From: Lichenifustis flavocetrariae | GTDB lineage: Bacteria; Pseudomonadota; Alphaproteobacteria; Rhizobiales; Beijerinckiaceae | Length of the DNA stretch: 64,000 bases | Assembly (NCBI RefSeq): GCF_026130545.1 | Contig: NZ_JAMOIM010000016.1 | Span: forward strand, 1-64,000 | Direction of reading: 5' to 3' | Part shown: piece after piece, positions 1 to 9,149 of the stretch | Layout of the letters: each line of letters opens with the position of its first letter | How positions within the stretch are numbered: the first letter of the stretch is position 1 | The notes under the pieces: model-generated | The model's input: the letters and a program-made list of their open reading frames with translations, nothing else | What the model was told of the DNA's origin: nothing | Databases searched by the model: none | Program-made: the position numbers and the translations under genes

Positions 1-267
1 GCGCCCGCCGCCAACTCGTTGGCAGCGCCGCCGTCGATGAACGCCTTATAGGACCACACTCCCAAACTCGTCAACACCAGAAAACAAAGATCCGTCAGAA
101 AATCGTCACGGCAGCAGGATGGAAGGTGCTCAGGATCAATCTAATGGATTGAAGTCACACGAGTTACCGGCAAACGGGTCGATCCAAAAAGGCTCGGGCG
201 ACGCGTCCGGTCCGCAGAGCACAGGACAGCGCCGGCAGACTGCGGTGCCCTGCTCAAAAATCCGCGT

Positions 268-858
268 TCAGAGATCCAGAAACGCAAGTTGGGCTGAGAC
301 AATTGTGGTCGGTGCCGCGGCGGACCGAGTTGCTGCCGAGCGCATGCGTGTCATCGAGCGGTCAGCCTCGGGCTGGCTGGCCACCTCCAGCGGCAGCGCC
401 GGCGAGCCAAGTTCCTTCACTTCGCGGATCGCTCGCGGCGGGACTGTCGGTAGCGAAGCTTTGACAGAAGGCTGGCTGGGCCGAACAGGAGCCGCTGCCC
501 TGTCGGAGCGCCGCGCCTGGGCGCGCTGGGTCAATCGATCCATGGCCTTGTCACGCGACAGAGCCTCTGGCGCATGCGGATCGGCGCTCAACCATTTGCC
601 GCGCTTGATCACTTCGTTGACCCGGCCTTGGTTCACGCCGAGCTTGAACGCGATCTCCTGCTGCGTCATGCCTGTCGTCGCATGAAGATCCAGGATTGAA
701 CGCGCGAGTTCGGCCGTCATCTTTCGGCCCACCAGGCGCCGCGCGGGCGCGATCGAACGCCGCTCGCGATCACGTTTCTTGAGACCGTCAAGGATCGCCA
801 AGGCATTGGTCATCCCGTTCAGCCGGAGCGCCTCTTCGAATTCCTTGAGCGTTGCCAT
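268..858 (-). CDS. helix-turn-helix DNA-binding protein
   Basis: A 196-residue protein whose N-terminal half carries a helix-turn-helix at about residues 65-89 (TQQEIAFKLGVNQGRVNEVI). It is preceded by a basic stretch and followed by a low-complexity Pro/Arg/Ala-rich tail with no recognisable domain. The start is the ATG in MATLKEF. The reading frame stays open upstream, but that part lies antisense to eutB and is composition-driven. There is no strong Shine-Dalgarno; an alternative Met is at residue 16. The gene is divergent from eutBC across about 186 bp, so it could act on that promoter. This is inference from position only; the fold resembles small housekeeping HTH proteins common in Hyphomicrobiales. 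Ligand and targets are unknown. Confidence 0.7.
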   Translation of the reverse strand: MATLKEFEEALRLNGMTNALAILDGLKKRDRERRSIAPARRLVGRKMTAELARSILDLHATTGMTQQEIAFKLGVNQGRVNEVIKRGKWLSADPHAPEALSRDKAMDRLTQRAQARRSDRAAAPVRPSQPSVKASLPTVPPRAIREVKELGSPALPLEVASQPEADRSMTRMRSAATRSAAAPTTIVSAQLAFLDL

Positions 859-1044
859 TCGTGTCTGCCCAATGCTTGATCCCGTTCGTCTGGAATCTAG
901 GATCGGGTTGGCGGGTGCGCAAGAACAAAATGGCAACTTAGCCCGTTTCGTAGGCCGTTTTCGGCTACAATTCTGGCCTTCTGTTCCCATACCGGCGAGA
1001 CTACAGTGCTGCGGCGCGCGATGCAGTCCGGGAACAAAGGCAAC

Positions 1045-2436
1045 ATGAGCTATAGGCACATGGTCGGGCAGAAGCTCTGGACCTTCGGAGACCTCAAAGC
1101 TCTCATGGCCAAAGCCTCGCCGGAACGATCGGGTGACGGACTGGCGGGCATCGCGGCGGCAAACGGCGAGGAGAGGGCTGTAGCCCGATTGTGCCTCGCT
1201 GACGTCCCGCTGAGGCAATTCCTGAGCGAGACCTTCATCCCCTATGAGACCGACGAGGTCACGCGGCTCATTTTGGACAGCCACGATGCGCGAGCCTTCG
1301 CGCCTGTCGCCCATCTCACGGTGGGCGGCTTTCGGGATTGGCTGCTGTCGGAGGCAGCTACCCCGCTGGCTCTCGGCCGCCTCGCGGCCGGGCTGACGCC
1401 GGAAATGGTCGCGGCCACATCGAAGATCATGCGCAACCAGGATCTGATCCTCACAGCCCGAAAGGTGGAAGTCGTCACGCGTTTCCGGAACACGATCGGT
1501 CTTCGGGGCACGATGGCGGCACGCCTGCAACCCAATCATCCGACCGACGATGCGCGCGGCATCGCGGCATCGATCATCGACGGGCTGGCCTACGGCAGCG
1601 GCGATGCGGTGATCGGCGTCAACCCGGCCTCCGACAATGTCGCGGTCCTGGGTGATCTGTGCCGGCTTCTCGACGAAGTGATCCATCGCCTTGGCATTCC
1701 CACCCAGGCCTGCATTCTGACCCACGTGACGACGGCGACGCAACTGATCGAGCGCGGCGTGCCCGTCGACCTGGTGTTCCAATCGATCGCCGGCACGGAG
1801 GCTGCCAATATGTCTTTTGGCGTCAGCCTGTCGATCCTGCGCGAGGGTTTCGAGGCCGCCCGCAGCCTGAAGCGTGGCACGCTCGGTGACAATGTCATGT
1901 ATTTCGAGACCGGCCAGGGGTCTGCCTTGTCGGCGGACGCGCATGGCGGCGTCGATCAGCAGACCTGCGAAGCGCGCGCCTACGCGGTCGCCCGCGCCTT
2001 CGAGCCGCTGCTGGTCAACACCGTGGTGGGATTCATCGGCCCCGAATATCTATACGATGGCAAGCAGATCATCCGGGCCGGCCTCGAAGACCATTTCTGT
2101 GGGAAGCTTCTCGGCTTGCCACTTGGATGCGACATCTGCCACACCAATCATGCCGAAGCCGATCAGGATGACATGGACACACTGCTGACGCTGCTCGGCG
2201 CGGCCGGCGTGTCGTTCATCATGGGCATTCCCGGCAGCGACGATGTGATGCTCAACTATCAGTCGACCTCATTCCACGACGCGCTCTACGTGCGCGAGGT
2301 GCTGGGTCTCAAGCGAGCCCCTGAGTTCGAGGCCTGGCTGCGCGACGCGGGGTTGACCGATGCCGACGGGAGGTTGGTGTCACAGGCGGACTCGACCAAG
2401 CTGCTCGGCGCCCTGCCCCCGGCTTTCGCAGCATGA
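1045..2436 (+). CDS. eutB: ethanolamine ammonia-lyase large (heavy-chain) subunit EutB
   Basis: EutB is the catalytic alpha subunit of the adenosylcobalamin-dependent ammonia-lyase that splits ethanolamine into acetaldehyde and ammonia. The 463-residue product follows the family end to end, with ARLQPNHPTDDARGIAASI, the GDAVIGVNP block, YFETGQGSALSA, GFIGPEYLYDGKQIIRAG and LEDHFCGK, then TNHAEADQ and the MLNYQSTSFHD block. I start at MSYRHMVG, which matches the usual N-terminus and follows an AAAGG about 5 nt upstream; an in-frame codon at 1006 would add 13 unsupported residues. A TACAAT at 966-971 could be a -10 element. It overlaps eutC by four bases. No eutA reactivase, aldehyde dehydrogenase or shell gene is present, so ethanolamine is probably used outside a microcompartment, for example as a nitrogen source. 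Confidence 0.97.
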   Translation: MSYRHMVGQKLWTFGDLKALMAKASPERSGDGLAGIAAANGEERAVARLCLADVPLRQFLSETFIPYETDEVTRLILDSHDARAFAPVAHLTVGGFRDWLLSEAATPLALGRLAAGLTPEMVAATSKIMRNQDLILTARKVEVVTRFRNTIGLRGTMAARLQPNHPTDDARGIAASIIDGLAYGSGDAVIGVNPASDNVAVLGDLCRLLDEVIHRLGIPTQACILTHVTTATQLIERGVPVDLVFQSIAGTEAANMSFGVSLSILREGFEAARSLKRGTLGDNVMYFETGQGSALSADAHGGVDQQTCEARAYAVARAFEPLLVNTVVGFIGPEYLYDGKQIIRAGLEDHFCGKLLGLPLGCDICHTNHAEADQDDMDTLLTLLGAAGVSFIMGIPGSDDVMLNYQSTSFHDALYVREVLGLKRAPEFEAWLRDAGLTDADGRLVSQADSTKLLGALPPAFAA

Positions 2437-3230
2437 ACGACGACACGCCTCCCGTTCCACGCATCGATCCTTGGACCATGCTCCGCGAGTTGACCCCCGC
2501 CCGGGTCGCGCTTGGTCGCACCGGGGCCTCCCTCCCGACCCATGAGATCCTACGGTTTGGTCATGCCCATTCGCTGGCCCGGGATGCGGTCCACGCCACG
2601 CTCGACGTTCAAGCGCTGCGGCGTGACCTGGCCGTACTCGACTGCGACCTTACGGAAGTCCGAAGTGCGGCGGAGGGGCGCACCGCCTATCTTCGACGCC
2701 CCGACCTCGGCCGACGATTGTCGGACGAGAGCCGCATCTCCCTCGACGCGAAACGGGCCAGCGGATCAGATCTCGTGATCGTGGTGGCTGATGGCCTTTC
2801 AGCCACCGCCGTCCACGCCAATGCGGCGGCGTTGCTCGACCTTCTCGTGCCAGCCATTCGGCGGAAAGGTTGGTCGCTTGGTCCAATCGTCGTGGCGACG
2901 CAGGCTCGAGTCGCACTCGGCGATGAGGTGGGTGCCGCGCTTGATGCCCGCATGGTCCTGGTGCTGATCGGCGAACGGCCAGGATTGTCCTCACCTGACT
3001 CACTCGGCGCCTATCTCACCTTCGGCCCGAAACCTGGACGCCGCGACAACGAGCGGAACTGCGTTTCCAACATCCGAGGCGGGGGGCTCGTACCGCCCCG
3101 CGCCGCGCGGGCCATCCTTTGGTTGATCGAAGAGGCTTTTCGCCGCGGCGAAACCGGGGTTGCCCTGAAGGACGAGAGTGTGGATATCGCGATTGAAGGC
3201 GCATCACCGCACCTTCCCTCCCTGCCCTAA
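2433..3230 (+). CDS. eutC: ethanolamine ammonia-lyase small (light-chain) subunit EutC
   Basis: EutC is the small subunit of ethanolamine ammonia-lyase; with EutB it forms the adenosylcobalamin-binding holoenzyme in the cytosol. The product has 265 residues, a little shorter than the enterobacterial protein. It shows the expected blocks RPDLGRRLSDES, the hydrophobic VIVVADGLSATAVHANA segment, LIGERPGLSSPDSLGAYLTF and the C-terminal SNIRGGGLVPPRAARAI. The start codon overlaps the eutB stop in ATGA, so the two subunits are translationally coupled. A MAPEG gene follows 30 bp downstream on the same strand and may be read through. Identification is firm. Confidence 0.96.
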   Translation: MNDDTPPVPRIDPWTMLRELTPARVALGRTGASLPTHEILRFGHAHSLARDAVHATLDVQALRRDLAVLDCDLTEVRSAAEGRTAYLRRPDLGRRLSDESRISLDAKRASGSDLVIVVADGLSATAVHANAAALLDLLVPAIRRKGWSLGPIVVATQARVALGDEVGAALDARMVLVLIGERPGLSSPDSLGAYLTFGPKPGRRDNERNCVSNIRGGGLVPPRAARAILWLIEEAFRRGETGVALKDESVDIAIEGASPHLPSLP

Positions 3231-3260
3231 AGGCGGCCATCGAATGCGAACCACCTGCGC

Positions 3261-3659
3261 ATGAACACTGAACTCACACTGCTGGCCTGGACATTGGTGC
3301 TCGCCATCGTGCAGATCCTGCTGCCGGCGCATCTCCGCACTCTGGAGACCGGCACCACCTACAATGCCGGTCCACGCGACGATCCCGGCCCACCGGTTGG
3401 CGTCGCCACTGGCCGAATGAGGCGGGCGCAGCAGAACCTCTTCGAGACCCTGCCGTTGTTCGCCGCCGCGATCCTGATCGCTCATGTGGCCGGCCGCGAA
3501 GGCGCCCTGACGCTTTATGGTGCCTGGCTCTACCTCGTGGCACGCGTGGTCTACGTGCCACTCTATGCGGGCGGCGTGCCCTACTTGCGCTCGATCATGT
3601 GGCTCACCTCGATGGCCGGATTGGCGCTCGTGATCGTCGCGATCCTCCGCTCCGCCTGA
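3261..3659 (+). CDS. MAPEG family membrane protein
   Basis: A 132-residue integral membrane protein of the MAPEG type (eicosanoid and glutathione metabolism family), which bacteria use mostly for unknown purposes. About four hydrophobic helices are visible, the first at residues 5-24. The family hallmark is the region from GRMRRAQQNLFETLPLF, with the Arg-rich loop and the conserved N-x-x-E-x-x-P, through the YLVARVVYVPLYAGGVPYLR block. It lies 30 bp after eutC on the same strand and convergent with the LLM oxidoreductase gene, ending 1 bp from that gene's stop. A glutathione-linked activity is possible but cannot be read from the sequence. Confidence 0.9.
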   Translation: MNTELTLLAWTLVLAIVQILLPAHLRTLETGTTYNAGPRDDPGPPVGVATGRMRRAQQNLFETLPLFAAAILIAHVAGREGALTLYGAWLYLVARVVYVPLYAGGVPYLRSIMWLTSMAGLALVIVAILRSA

Positions 3660-3660
3660 A

Positions 3661-4671
3661 TTAGGCGACCTGGCGGATGTCCTCATCGAGCGATCGTGCC
3701 ACATCGGCCAAGATCTCGTAGGATCTCAGCCGGGCGCCCTGGTCGTAAATCGCGGAGACGACCATGAATTCATCGGCACCGGTTTGCGTCACAAAGCGCT
3801 GCAATTCTCGTCTGACTGTCGCCGGAGAGCCGACGATCGAGCAGGCCAACATGCGTGATGCATGGGCTTTTTCGGCCGGCGACCAGTAGGTCTCGATGTC
3901 GTCGATAGGTGGCGACAGCAGACCTCGCGTGCCGCGCACCATGTTGGCGAAGGATTGCTGGACCGAGGTGAACAGCCGGCGCGCCTCTTCGTCCGTCTCG
4001 GCAGCGATCACGTTCAGTCCCACCATAGCATGCGGCCGGGCCAGCTGAGCCGAGGGTTCGAAGCGGGTGCGATAGGTCTCGAGGGCCGGCAGCAGGGCGT
4101 CGGGTGCGAAATGCGATGCAAAAGCGTAAGGCAAGCCTAGCATTCCGGCCAATTGCGCGCCGAACAGACTTGAGCCGAGGATCCACAAGGGGACGTCCAA
4201 TCCCGCGCCCGGCACCGCGCGGACGAGTTGCGTCGGCTCGGCCGGCGCGAACAGAGCCTGCAGTTCGAGCACATCCTGCGGGAACGTATCCGAGGCTGCG
4301 GGATCGCGTCGCAGGGCCCGCAATGTGCGCTGATCGGTTCCGGGCGCGCGACCCAGGCCAAGGTCGATACGGCCGGGATAAAGTGCCTCAAGCGTACCGA
4401 ACTGCTCGGCGATGACCAATGGGGAATGATTGGGCAGCATGATGCCCCCCGCGCCAAGCCGGATGGTCGAGGTGCCGGCCGCAAGGTAGCCGATCACCAC
4501 CGCCGTGGCGGCGCTGGCGATCCCCGTCATGTTGTGATGTTCGGCCACCCAGTGCCGACGGTAACCCAAAGCCTCGGCGTGGCGAGCGAGTTCGAGCGAA
4601 CGCCGAAGGGCGTCGCCCGGTGTGCTGCCGTGCGGCACGGGCGCGAGATCGAGTACGGAAAGAACGGGCAT
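3661..4671 (-). CDS. LLM class flavin-dependent oxidoreductase (luciferase-like)
   Basis: A 336-residue luciferase-like monooxygenase of the group 1 type that usually acts with reduced FMN; the substrate is unknown. Supporting blocks are [10 protein letters not shown] near residue 45, [20 protein letters not shown], the [17 protein letters not shown] loop, and [15 protein letters not shown] followed by [10 protein letters not shown]. The start is the ATG of [11 protein letters not shown], because AAAGAGG sits 7 nt upstream on the minus strand and homologues begin here; the open frame to 4803 is spurious. The 219 bp upstream, toward glcB, contain two palindromes of the form GTTTG-N-CAAAC, one overlapping a TTGACA-like -35, suggesting a dedicated repressor or activator. 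Confidence 0.92.
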   Translation of the reverse strand: MPVLSVLDLAPVPHGSTPGDALRRSLELARHAEALGYRRHWVAEHHNMTGIASAATAVVIGYLAAGTSTIRLGAGGIMLPNHSPLVIAEQFGTLEALYPGRIDLGLGRAPGTDQRTLRALRRDPAASDTFPQDVLELQALFAPAEPTQLVRAVPGAGLDVPLWILGSSLFGAQLAGMLGLPYAFASHFAPDALLPALETYRTRFEPSAQLARPHAMVGLNVIAAETDEEARRLFTSVQQSFANMVRGTRGLLSPPIDDIETYWSPAEKAHASRMLACSIVGSPATVRRELQRFVTQTGADEFMVVSAIYDQGARLRSYEILADVARSLDEDIRQVA

Positions 4672-4707
4672 GCAAACCTCTTTCGTCACGGATTGAGACC
4701 GAGACCC

Positions 4708-4805
4708 GTTTGTCAAACCTAAACCCGGCCTCCGTCGAGGCGGCCACTCTTTGGTCCGCTCGACATAAGCCAGCGCGACCATGCCTCCGGCATGGTTTGA
4801 CAAAC
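4708..4805. promoter_or_regulatory. pair of operator-like palindromes upstream of the LLM oxidoreductase
   Basis: Two 11-bp perfect dyads with the same arms occur in this intergenic region: GTTTGTCAAAC at 4708-4718 and GTTTGACAAAC at 4795-4805. Each extends by one base into a 12-mer that is the reverse complement of the other. Read on the minus strand, the proximal copy contains TTGACA about 40 nt before the oxidoreductase start, where a -35 would sit. Between them, 4778-4796 forms an 8-bp stem with a 3-nt loop (ACCATGCC/GGCATGGT), which could be the end of the glcB transcript. The binding protein is unknown. Confidence 0.5.
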
Positions 4806-4890
4806 ACTAAAGGTTATACATCGGCCTTACCTCGGCCCACTACAAGTCTTTCCGGCAAACGATCTCCTGGAACTTCACGTCACAAGAGCG

Positions 4891-7065
4891 TCAGACAGCG
4901 GCCATCTTGGCCTTGGCGGCGCGGCGGCGGGCATGAAGGATCCACTCCGTGTAACCGTTCGGCTGAGCACGGCCTTTGAAGATCAGATCCGCGGCTGCCG
5001 CGAAGGCCTCCCCGTCGAACCCAGGCGCCATCGGCATGTAACCGGCATCATCCGCATTCTGCTTGTCGACGATAGCTGCCATCCGCCGCAGGGTTTCGTT
5101 GACCTGGGCCTCATCGACGACGCCGTGTTCCAACCAATTGGCGACGTGCTGGCTTGAGATGCGAAGGGTGGCCCGGTCCTCCATCAGTCCGACATCGTGG
5201 ATGTCGGGCACCTTCGAGCAGCCGACCCCCTGGTCGATCCAGCGCACCACATAGCCGAGAATGCCTTGGATGTTGTTGTCGAGTTCTTCCTGTACAGCGT
5301 CGGGCTGCCAATTGGATTGAGCGACCGGGATGGTCAGGATGTCTTCGACGCGCGCGGGGGCGCGCGTCGCGATCTCGCGCTGCTGCGCGGCCACATCGAT
5401 CTCATGGTAGTGAAGCGCGTGCAGGGTCGCGGCGGTCGGCGACGGCACCCAGGCGGTTGTTGCGCCGGAGCGTGGATGTCCGCCCTTCTGGGCCAACATG
5501 TCGCTCATGCGATCGGGGGCCGCCCACATGCCTTTGCCGATCTGCGCGCGGCCAGGAAGGCCCATCGCGAGCCCACAATCGACGTTGTTATCTTCGTAGG
5601 CCTTGATCCAGGGCTGGTTCTTCATGTCGTTCTTGCGCACCATGGGGCCGGCTTCCATGGAGCTGTGGATCTCATCGCCCGTGCGGTCGAGAAAGCCCGT
5701 ATTGATGAACACGACCCGGTCCCGCGCCGCGGCGATGCAGGCCTTGAGGTTGATCGATGTGCGGCGTTCTTCATCCATGATGCCGACCTTCACGGTGTGA
5801 GGCGGCAAGCCGAGCATCTGTTCGACCCGCGCAAAGATTTCGTCCGTGAAGGCGACCTCATCGGGTCCGTGCATCTTCGGCTTGACGATATAAATGGAGC
5901 CGGTCCGGCTGTTGCGGATGCCCGATTGTTTTTCAAGATCGCGCTTGCCGATCAGCACGCTGACGGCGGCGTCGAGCAGGCCTTCCGGGATTTCGTTCCC
6001 CTGCCCGTCCAGTACGGCATCGGTGCTCATATGGTGGCCCACATTGCGGATCAGCATCAGGCTGCGGCCATGCAGAGTGAGCGTGCCGCCGTCCGGCGTG
6101 GTGAAGACCTTGTCGTCGTTCAGACGCCGCTCGATCGACGATCCGGCCTTCGGGACCGACGCCGACAGCGTGCCTTTCACGAGGCCGAGCCAGTTGCGGT
6201 AGACCTCCGTCTTGTCCGCAGCATCGACGGCCGCGACGCTGTCTTCCATGTCCATAATCGTGCTGACGGCCGATTCAAGCACCACGTCTGCAACGCCAGC
6301 CGGATCGGTGCGGCCGATCGGGTGGGCACGATCGATCACGAGTTCGACGTGCAGGTTGTTGTGGCGCAGCAGCAGCGATTCCGGCGTGGGCGAGAGTCCC
6401 CGATAGCCGACGAAAAGACTCGGATTGGCGAGACCGACCGGCGGGATACCCTTCGCAAGATCCGCCTTGAGGACGCCGTCCTCAACCGTATAGGCGATCA
6501 CTTCGCTGTGCGACCCTTGTGCAAGCGGTGCGATCTTGTCGAGAACACCTTTGGCAAACTCGACCACACGAGCGGCGCGATGCGTGTTGAAGCCACGGCC
6601 GCGCGCGGCATCGCCGACATCGGGAATGGCATCGGTCCCGTAGAGCGCATCGTAGAGGCTGCCCCACCGCGCATTCGCGGCGTTCAGCGCATAGCGGGCA
6701 TTCGACATGGGTACGACGAGCTGCGGACCCGCGATGCGGGCGATCTCGTCGTCTATCCCTACCGTTCGAATCGATGCGGCCGGCACGTCGGGAAGAAGGT
6801 AGCCGATCTCCCGGAGGAAGCCGAGATAATGGACTTGGTCGAAACCAGGCCCGTGGTGCTCGCGCAGGTAGGCGTCGACACGGGCCTGCATGTCCTCTCG
6901 AACCACCAGCAATTGGCGATTCTTCGGTGCGAGATCCCGAATGAGCTTCGCGAAATCGTTCCAGAAGTCGTCGCTCTCGATGCCCGTCCCTGGAAGCGCC
7001 TCGTTGGCGACGAAGTCGAACAGAGGCTTCTCGACGGCAAGGTCCGCCACTTTCACCCGCGTCAT
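4891..7065 (-). CDS. glcB: malate synthase G
   Basis: Condenses glyoxylate with acetyl-CoA to malate (glyoxylate shunt, glycolate use, and glyoxylate removal). The 724-residue length fits the monomeric G isoform. Supporting segments are [15 protein letters not shown], the [17 protein letters not shown] block, [13 protein letters not shown] with the catalytic Arg, [31 protein letters not shown], and [18 protein letters not shown], which holds the catalytic Asp region. It is transcribed away from the FAD monooxygenase gene 90 bp upstream. No isocitrate lyase gene lies in the window, so whether the role is shunt or C2/glycolate assimilation is open. Confidence 0.97.
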   Translation of the reverse strand: MTRVKVADLAVEKPLFDFVANEALPGTGIESDDFWNDFAKLIRDLAPKNRQLLVVREDMQARVDAYLREHHGPGFDQVHYLGFLREIGYLLPDVPAASIRTVGIDDEIARIAGPQLVVPMSNARYALNAANARWGSLYDALYGTDAIPDVGDAARGRGFNTHRAARVVEFAKGVLDKIAPLAQGSHSEVIAYTVEDGVLKADLAKGIPPVGLANPSLFVGYRGLSPTPESLLLRHNNLHVELVIDRAHPIGRTDPAGVADVVLESAVSTIMDMEDSVAAVDAADKTEVYRNWLGLVKGTLSASVPKAGSSIERRLNDDKVFTTPDGGTLTLHGRSLMLIRNVGHHMSTDAVLDGQGNEIPEGLLDAAVSVLIGKRDLEKQSGIRNSRTGSIYIVKPKMHGPDEVAFTDEIFARVEQMLGLPPHTVKVGIMDEERRTSINLKACIAAARDRVVFINTGFLDRTGDEIHSSMEAGPMVRKNDMKNQPWIKAYEDNNVDCGLAMGLPGRAQIGKGMWAAPDRMSDMLAQKGGHPRSGATTAWVPSPTAATLHALHYHEIDVAAQQREIATRAPARVEDILTIPVAQSNWQPDAVQEELDNNIQGILGYVVRWIDQGVGCSKVPDIHDVGLMEDRATLRISSQHVANWLEHGVVDEAQVNETLRRMAAIVDKQNADDAGYMPMAPGFDGEAFAAAADLIFKGRAQPNGYTEWILHARRRAAKAKMAAV

Positions 7066-7155
7066 CTGTAATCCTCCCCCGTCGTGTTTCGTCGCGGGGG
7101 ATGTAGCGCGTCCAAACGGCCCTGGCGAGAGCGCGCGTCCGTCGAGGCTCCTGGC

Positions 7156-8406
7156 TCAGGAAAGGGACGCGACCGCCAGGGCGTTTGCGGCCATTTTCGC
7201 GGACGACAGGGACGCCCAGGCGGCCCGCAGTCTGCGGCGGACCAGAACCTGCTTCCGATGGAACGCCCAGGCAACCCCGGGCTCCGTCGAGACTGCGCGT
7301 CGATAATCCGCGATTCGCAGGCATTCGGCATCGACCGACAGCTTGTCAGGATCGGCGTAATAGGCGGCGATCTTGTCGGCCGACATTCCTGGGCTTGCGA
7401 GCCAACTCGGTGCGTGACGCGATAAGGTCATCACATCCGACAGCAGTCGGTCGATGCCGGTGCCGGCGGCGGGACAGGGTGTCTGAAAGGCGTCACCCAC
7501 GAGGACCACGCCGGCCCGCGCCGGCTCGCAAGCGACCCGCAGATCGTTGCTGCGAAGCTGTACCGCCGACGTCACGCGATAGGGCCCGAGCAGATCGCCG
7601 AGTTTTGGTAGGGCGGCCCGCAATTCATTGGTGGGATTGGCGCAAAAATCCTTGATCCATCCGGACTGTTTGTCCTGGTAGCCGAACAGGTTCGCCCGGA
7701 TGGTCCCTTCCATGTCGAACAGGGCGAGGTAATCCAGCTGCTTGCCGATATCGTCGGCGTAATACACCAACGGCATCAGCTGTTTTTGCGGTCGTTCGAG
7801 CGCGACGTCAAAACCGAAGGCCATCGAATGCGCGGCGCTGATCGTTCGAAAACCAATCCCCATCCGTTTTGGCAATGCGGTGGAGAGGCCTGTGGCAAGG
7901 ACGACGAGACGGGCTTCAAGCCTCGATCCGTCTTTGAAACAGATGGTTTGGCGATCCAGGCTGGTGTCGATATTGGCGACAGGCGCGGTCACGACCCTGA
8001 CCGTCGGCGGCATCGCGGCGCGGACTGCGGACACCATGCGATGGTAGGGCAAACCGAATTGATCGACGGTGCTGCGATCGAGGACTTGGCCCCTACGCCC
8101 ATTCACGGTCGAACGATTGGCGGCGCTTCCGTCCAGCATCGCGTCGAGTACACCAAGCGCGGCCAGACGCGACATCTGCGGGCCGACCAACTGCTCCGCC
8201 CGGAATTCGACTTGCGGCTCGGCGTGAAGGTCGATGAGCGTGACGCTGCACCCCCGGCGACTCAGGCTCAGGGCCGTAAGACTGCCGGCAAGCCCCGCAC
8301 CGATGACCGCGACGTCGGCCTCGGGATGGTTCCACGTACGGCAAGTGCCTGCACCGCCAGGCGACGAAGATGGGACATGCGCTTGCGGATCTTGATCAAA
8401 CAACAT
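7156..8406 (-). CDS. FAD-dependent monooxygenase-like protein
   Basis: A 416-residue flavoprotein of the UbiH/PHBH-like superfamily. The N-terminal dinucleotide fold is at residues 31-60 (DVAVIGAGLAGSLTALSLSR) and ends in an acidic VTLIDL strand. The second FAD motif, VVLVGDAFQTPCPAAGTGID, lies near residue 320. A GD-type motif, LVVLATGLS, is at mid-protein. The substrate cannot be deduced; the class hydroxylates aromatic or isoprenoid compounds or reduces them. The N-terminal 25 residues are not conserved-looking, so translation may begin later, but no better-placed start with a ribosome site is apparent. It stands alone on the minus strand between glcB and a divergent GFA gene. Confidence 0.82.
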   Translation of the reverse strand: MLFDQDPQAHVPSSSPGGAGTCRTWNHPEADVAVIGAGLAGSLTALSLSRRGCSVTLIDLHAEPQVEFRAEQLVGPQMSRLAALGVLDAMLDGSAANRSTVNGRRGQVLDRSTVDQFGLPYHRMVSAVRAAMPPTVRVVTAPVANIDTSLDRQTICFKDGSRLEARLVVLATGLSTALPKRMGIGFRTISAAHSMAFGFDVALERPQKQLMPLVYYADDIGKQLDYLALFDMEGTIRANLFGYQDKQSGWIKDFCANPTNELRAALPKLGDLLGPYRVTSAVQLRSNDLRVACEPARAGVVLVGDAFQTPCPAAGTGIDRLLSDVMTLSRHAPSWLASPGMSADKIAAYYADPDKLSVDAECLRIADYRRAVSTEPGVAWAFHRKQVLVRRRLRAAWASLSSAKMAANALAVASLS

Positions 8407-8628
8407 GCGACCGACAACATGACGAAGGGTACGCGATCATACCGCACAAGCTCGCCTTCGGCGGGACATATGCAAGCTAGAGTAAATGATTCCGCTATGG
8501 AATTCTCGTGTCGTCGGTGCGCCGGCTTGCCCTGAACGTCCCGCTTTGCGCGCAGCGATCAGGTCAGCAGATGCGGCCACTTCGGCTCGTCTGGTGTAAG
8601 TAGCCGAACCTCAATTGGAAAGTCGGAC

Positions 8629-9123
8629 ATGCCGTTGCATCTTGAAGGCTCTTGCCACTGCCGATGCGTGACGTTCTCGGTCGCGAGTCACACGCCCGTC
8701 CCTTATCAACTTTGCTATTGCAGCATTTGCCGAAAGACCGCGGGCGGCGGTGGCTATGCCATCAACATCATGGGCGACAAGTCGAGCCTCGTGGTCAAGG
8801 GCGAGAAGGCGATTCGCGTTTATCAGGCCGAGATCAACGAAGAAGACGGCTCATGTCGCAAAAGCAAGGGGCAGCGCAACTTCTGTGGGTCCTGCGGTGC
8901 AGCTCTCTGGCTATGGGACCCGACGTGGCCCGAGCTTGTCCATCCGTTCGCATCCATCATCGATACGGCTTTGCCAAATGCGTCAGAGCGGACACATTTG
9001 ATGCTCAGGTTTAAGCCCCACTGGGTGGTTCCCAAGATCGGACCGAAGGACAAGACTTTCGACCTCTATCCAGACGCTTCGATCGAGGAATGGCATCGCG
9101 AGCGCGGGTTGTGGATCGACTGA
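8629..9123 (+). CDS. GFA/CENP-V domain zinc-binding protein
   Basis: A 164-residue member of the GFA (glutathione-dependent formaldehyde-activating enzyme)/CENP-V family. Zinc-site cysteines are arranged as in the family: GSCHCRCVTFSV near residue 6, CYCSICRKTAGGGG near residue 30, and the C-terminal knuckle FCGSCGAALW near residue 88. Most members have no proven function; the formaldehyde-activating role applies to a small subset and should not be assumed here. It is divergent from the FAD monooxygenase across about 220 bp and convergent with a secreted hypothetical protein. Confidence 0.9.
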   Translation: MPLHLEGSCHCRCVTFSVASHTPVPYQLCYCSICRKTAGGGGYAINIMGDKSSLVVKGEKAIRVYQAEINEEDGSCRKSKGQRNFCGSCGAALWLWDPTWPELVHPFASIIDTALPNASERTHLMLRFKPHWVVPKIGPKDKTFDLYPDASIEEWHRERGLWID

Positions 9124-9149
9124 ATGGCTCCCGGACCCGCGATTAAGAA

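Noticed and set aside
1-118. Possible 5' end of a minus-strand gene running off the left edge (reads VWSYKAFIDGGAANELAAG)
   Set aside because: Protein-like, but too short, with no ATG or ribosome site and no recognisable family; cannot be supported from this window.
859-1044. Cobalamin riboswitch ahead of eutBC or of metH
   Set aside because: Both enzymes use cobalamin, so I looked for a B12 box; none is visible in the eutB leader or in the metF-metH spacer, which is filled by a repeat.
859-1944. Upstream extension of the HTH frame to a 558-residue protein
   Set aside because: This part is antisense to eutB and lacks protein-family features; the HTH protein begins naturally at MATLKEF.
5197-7071. 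624-codon plus-strand frame opposite malate synthase
   Set aside because: Exact antisense shadow of glcB in high-GC DNA; its translation has no recognisable domain.
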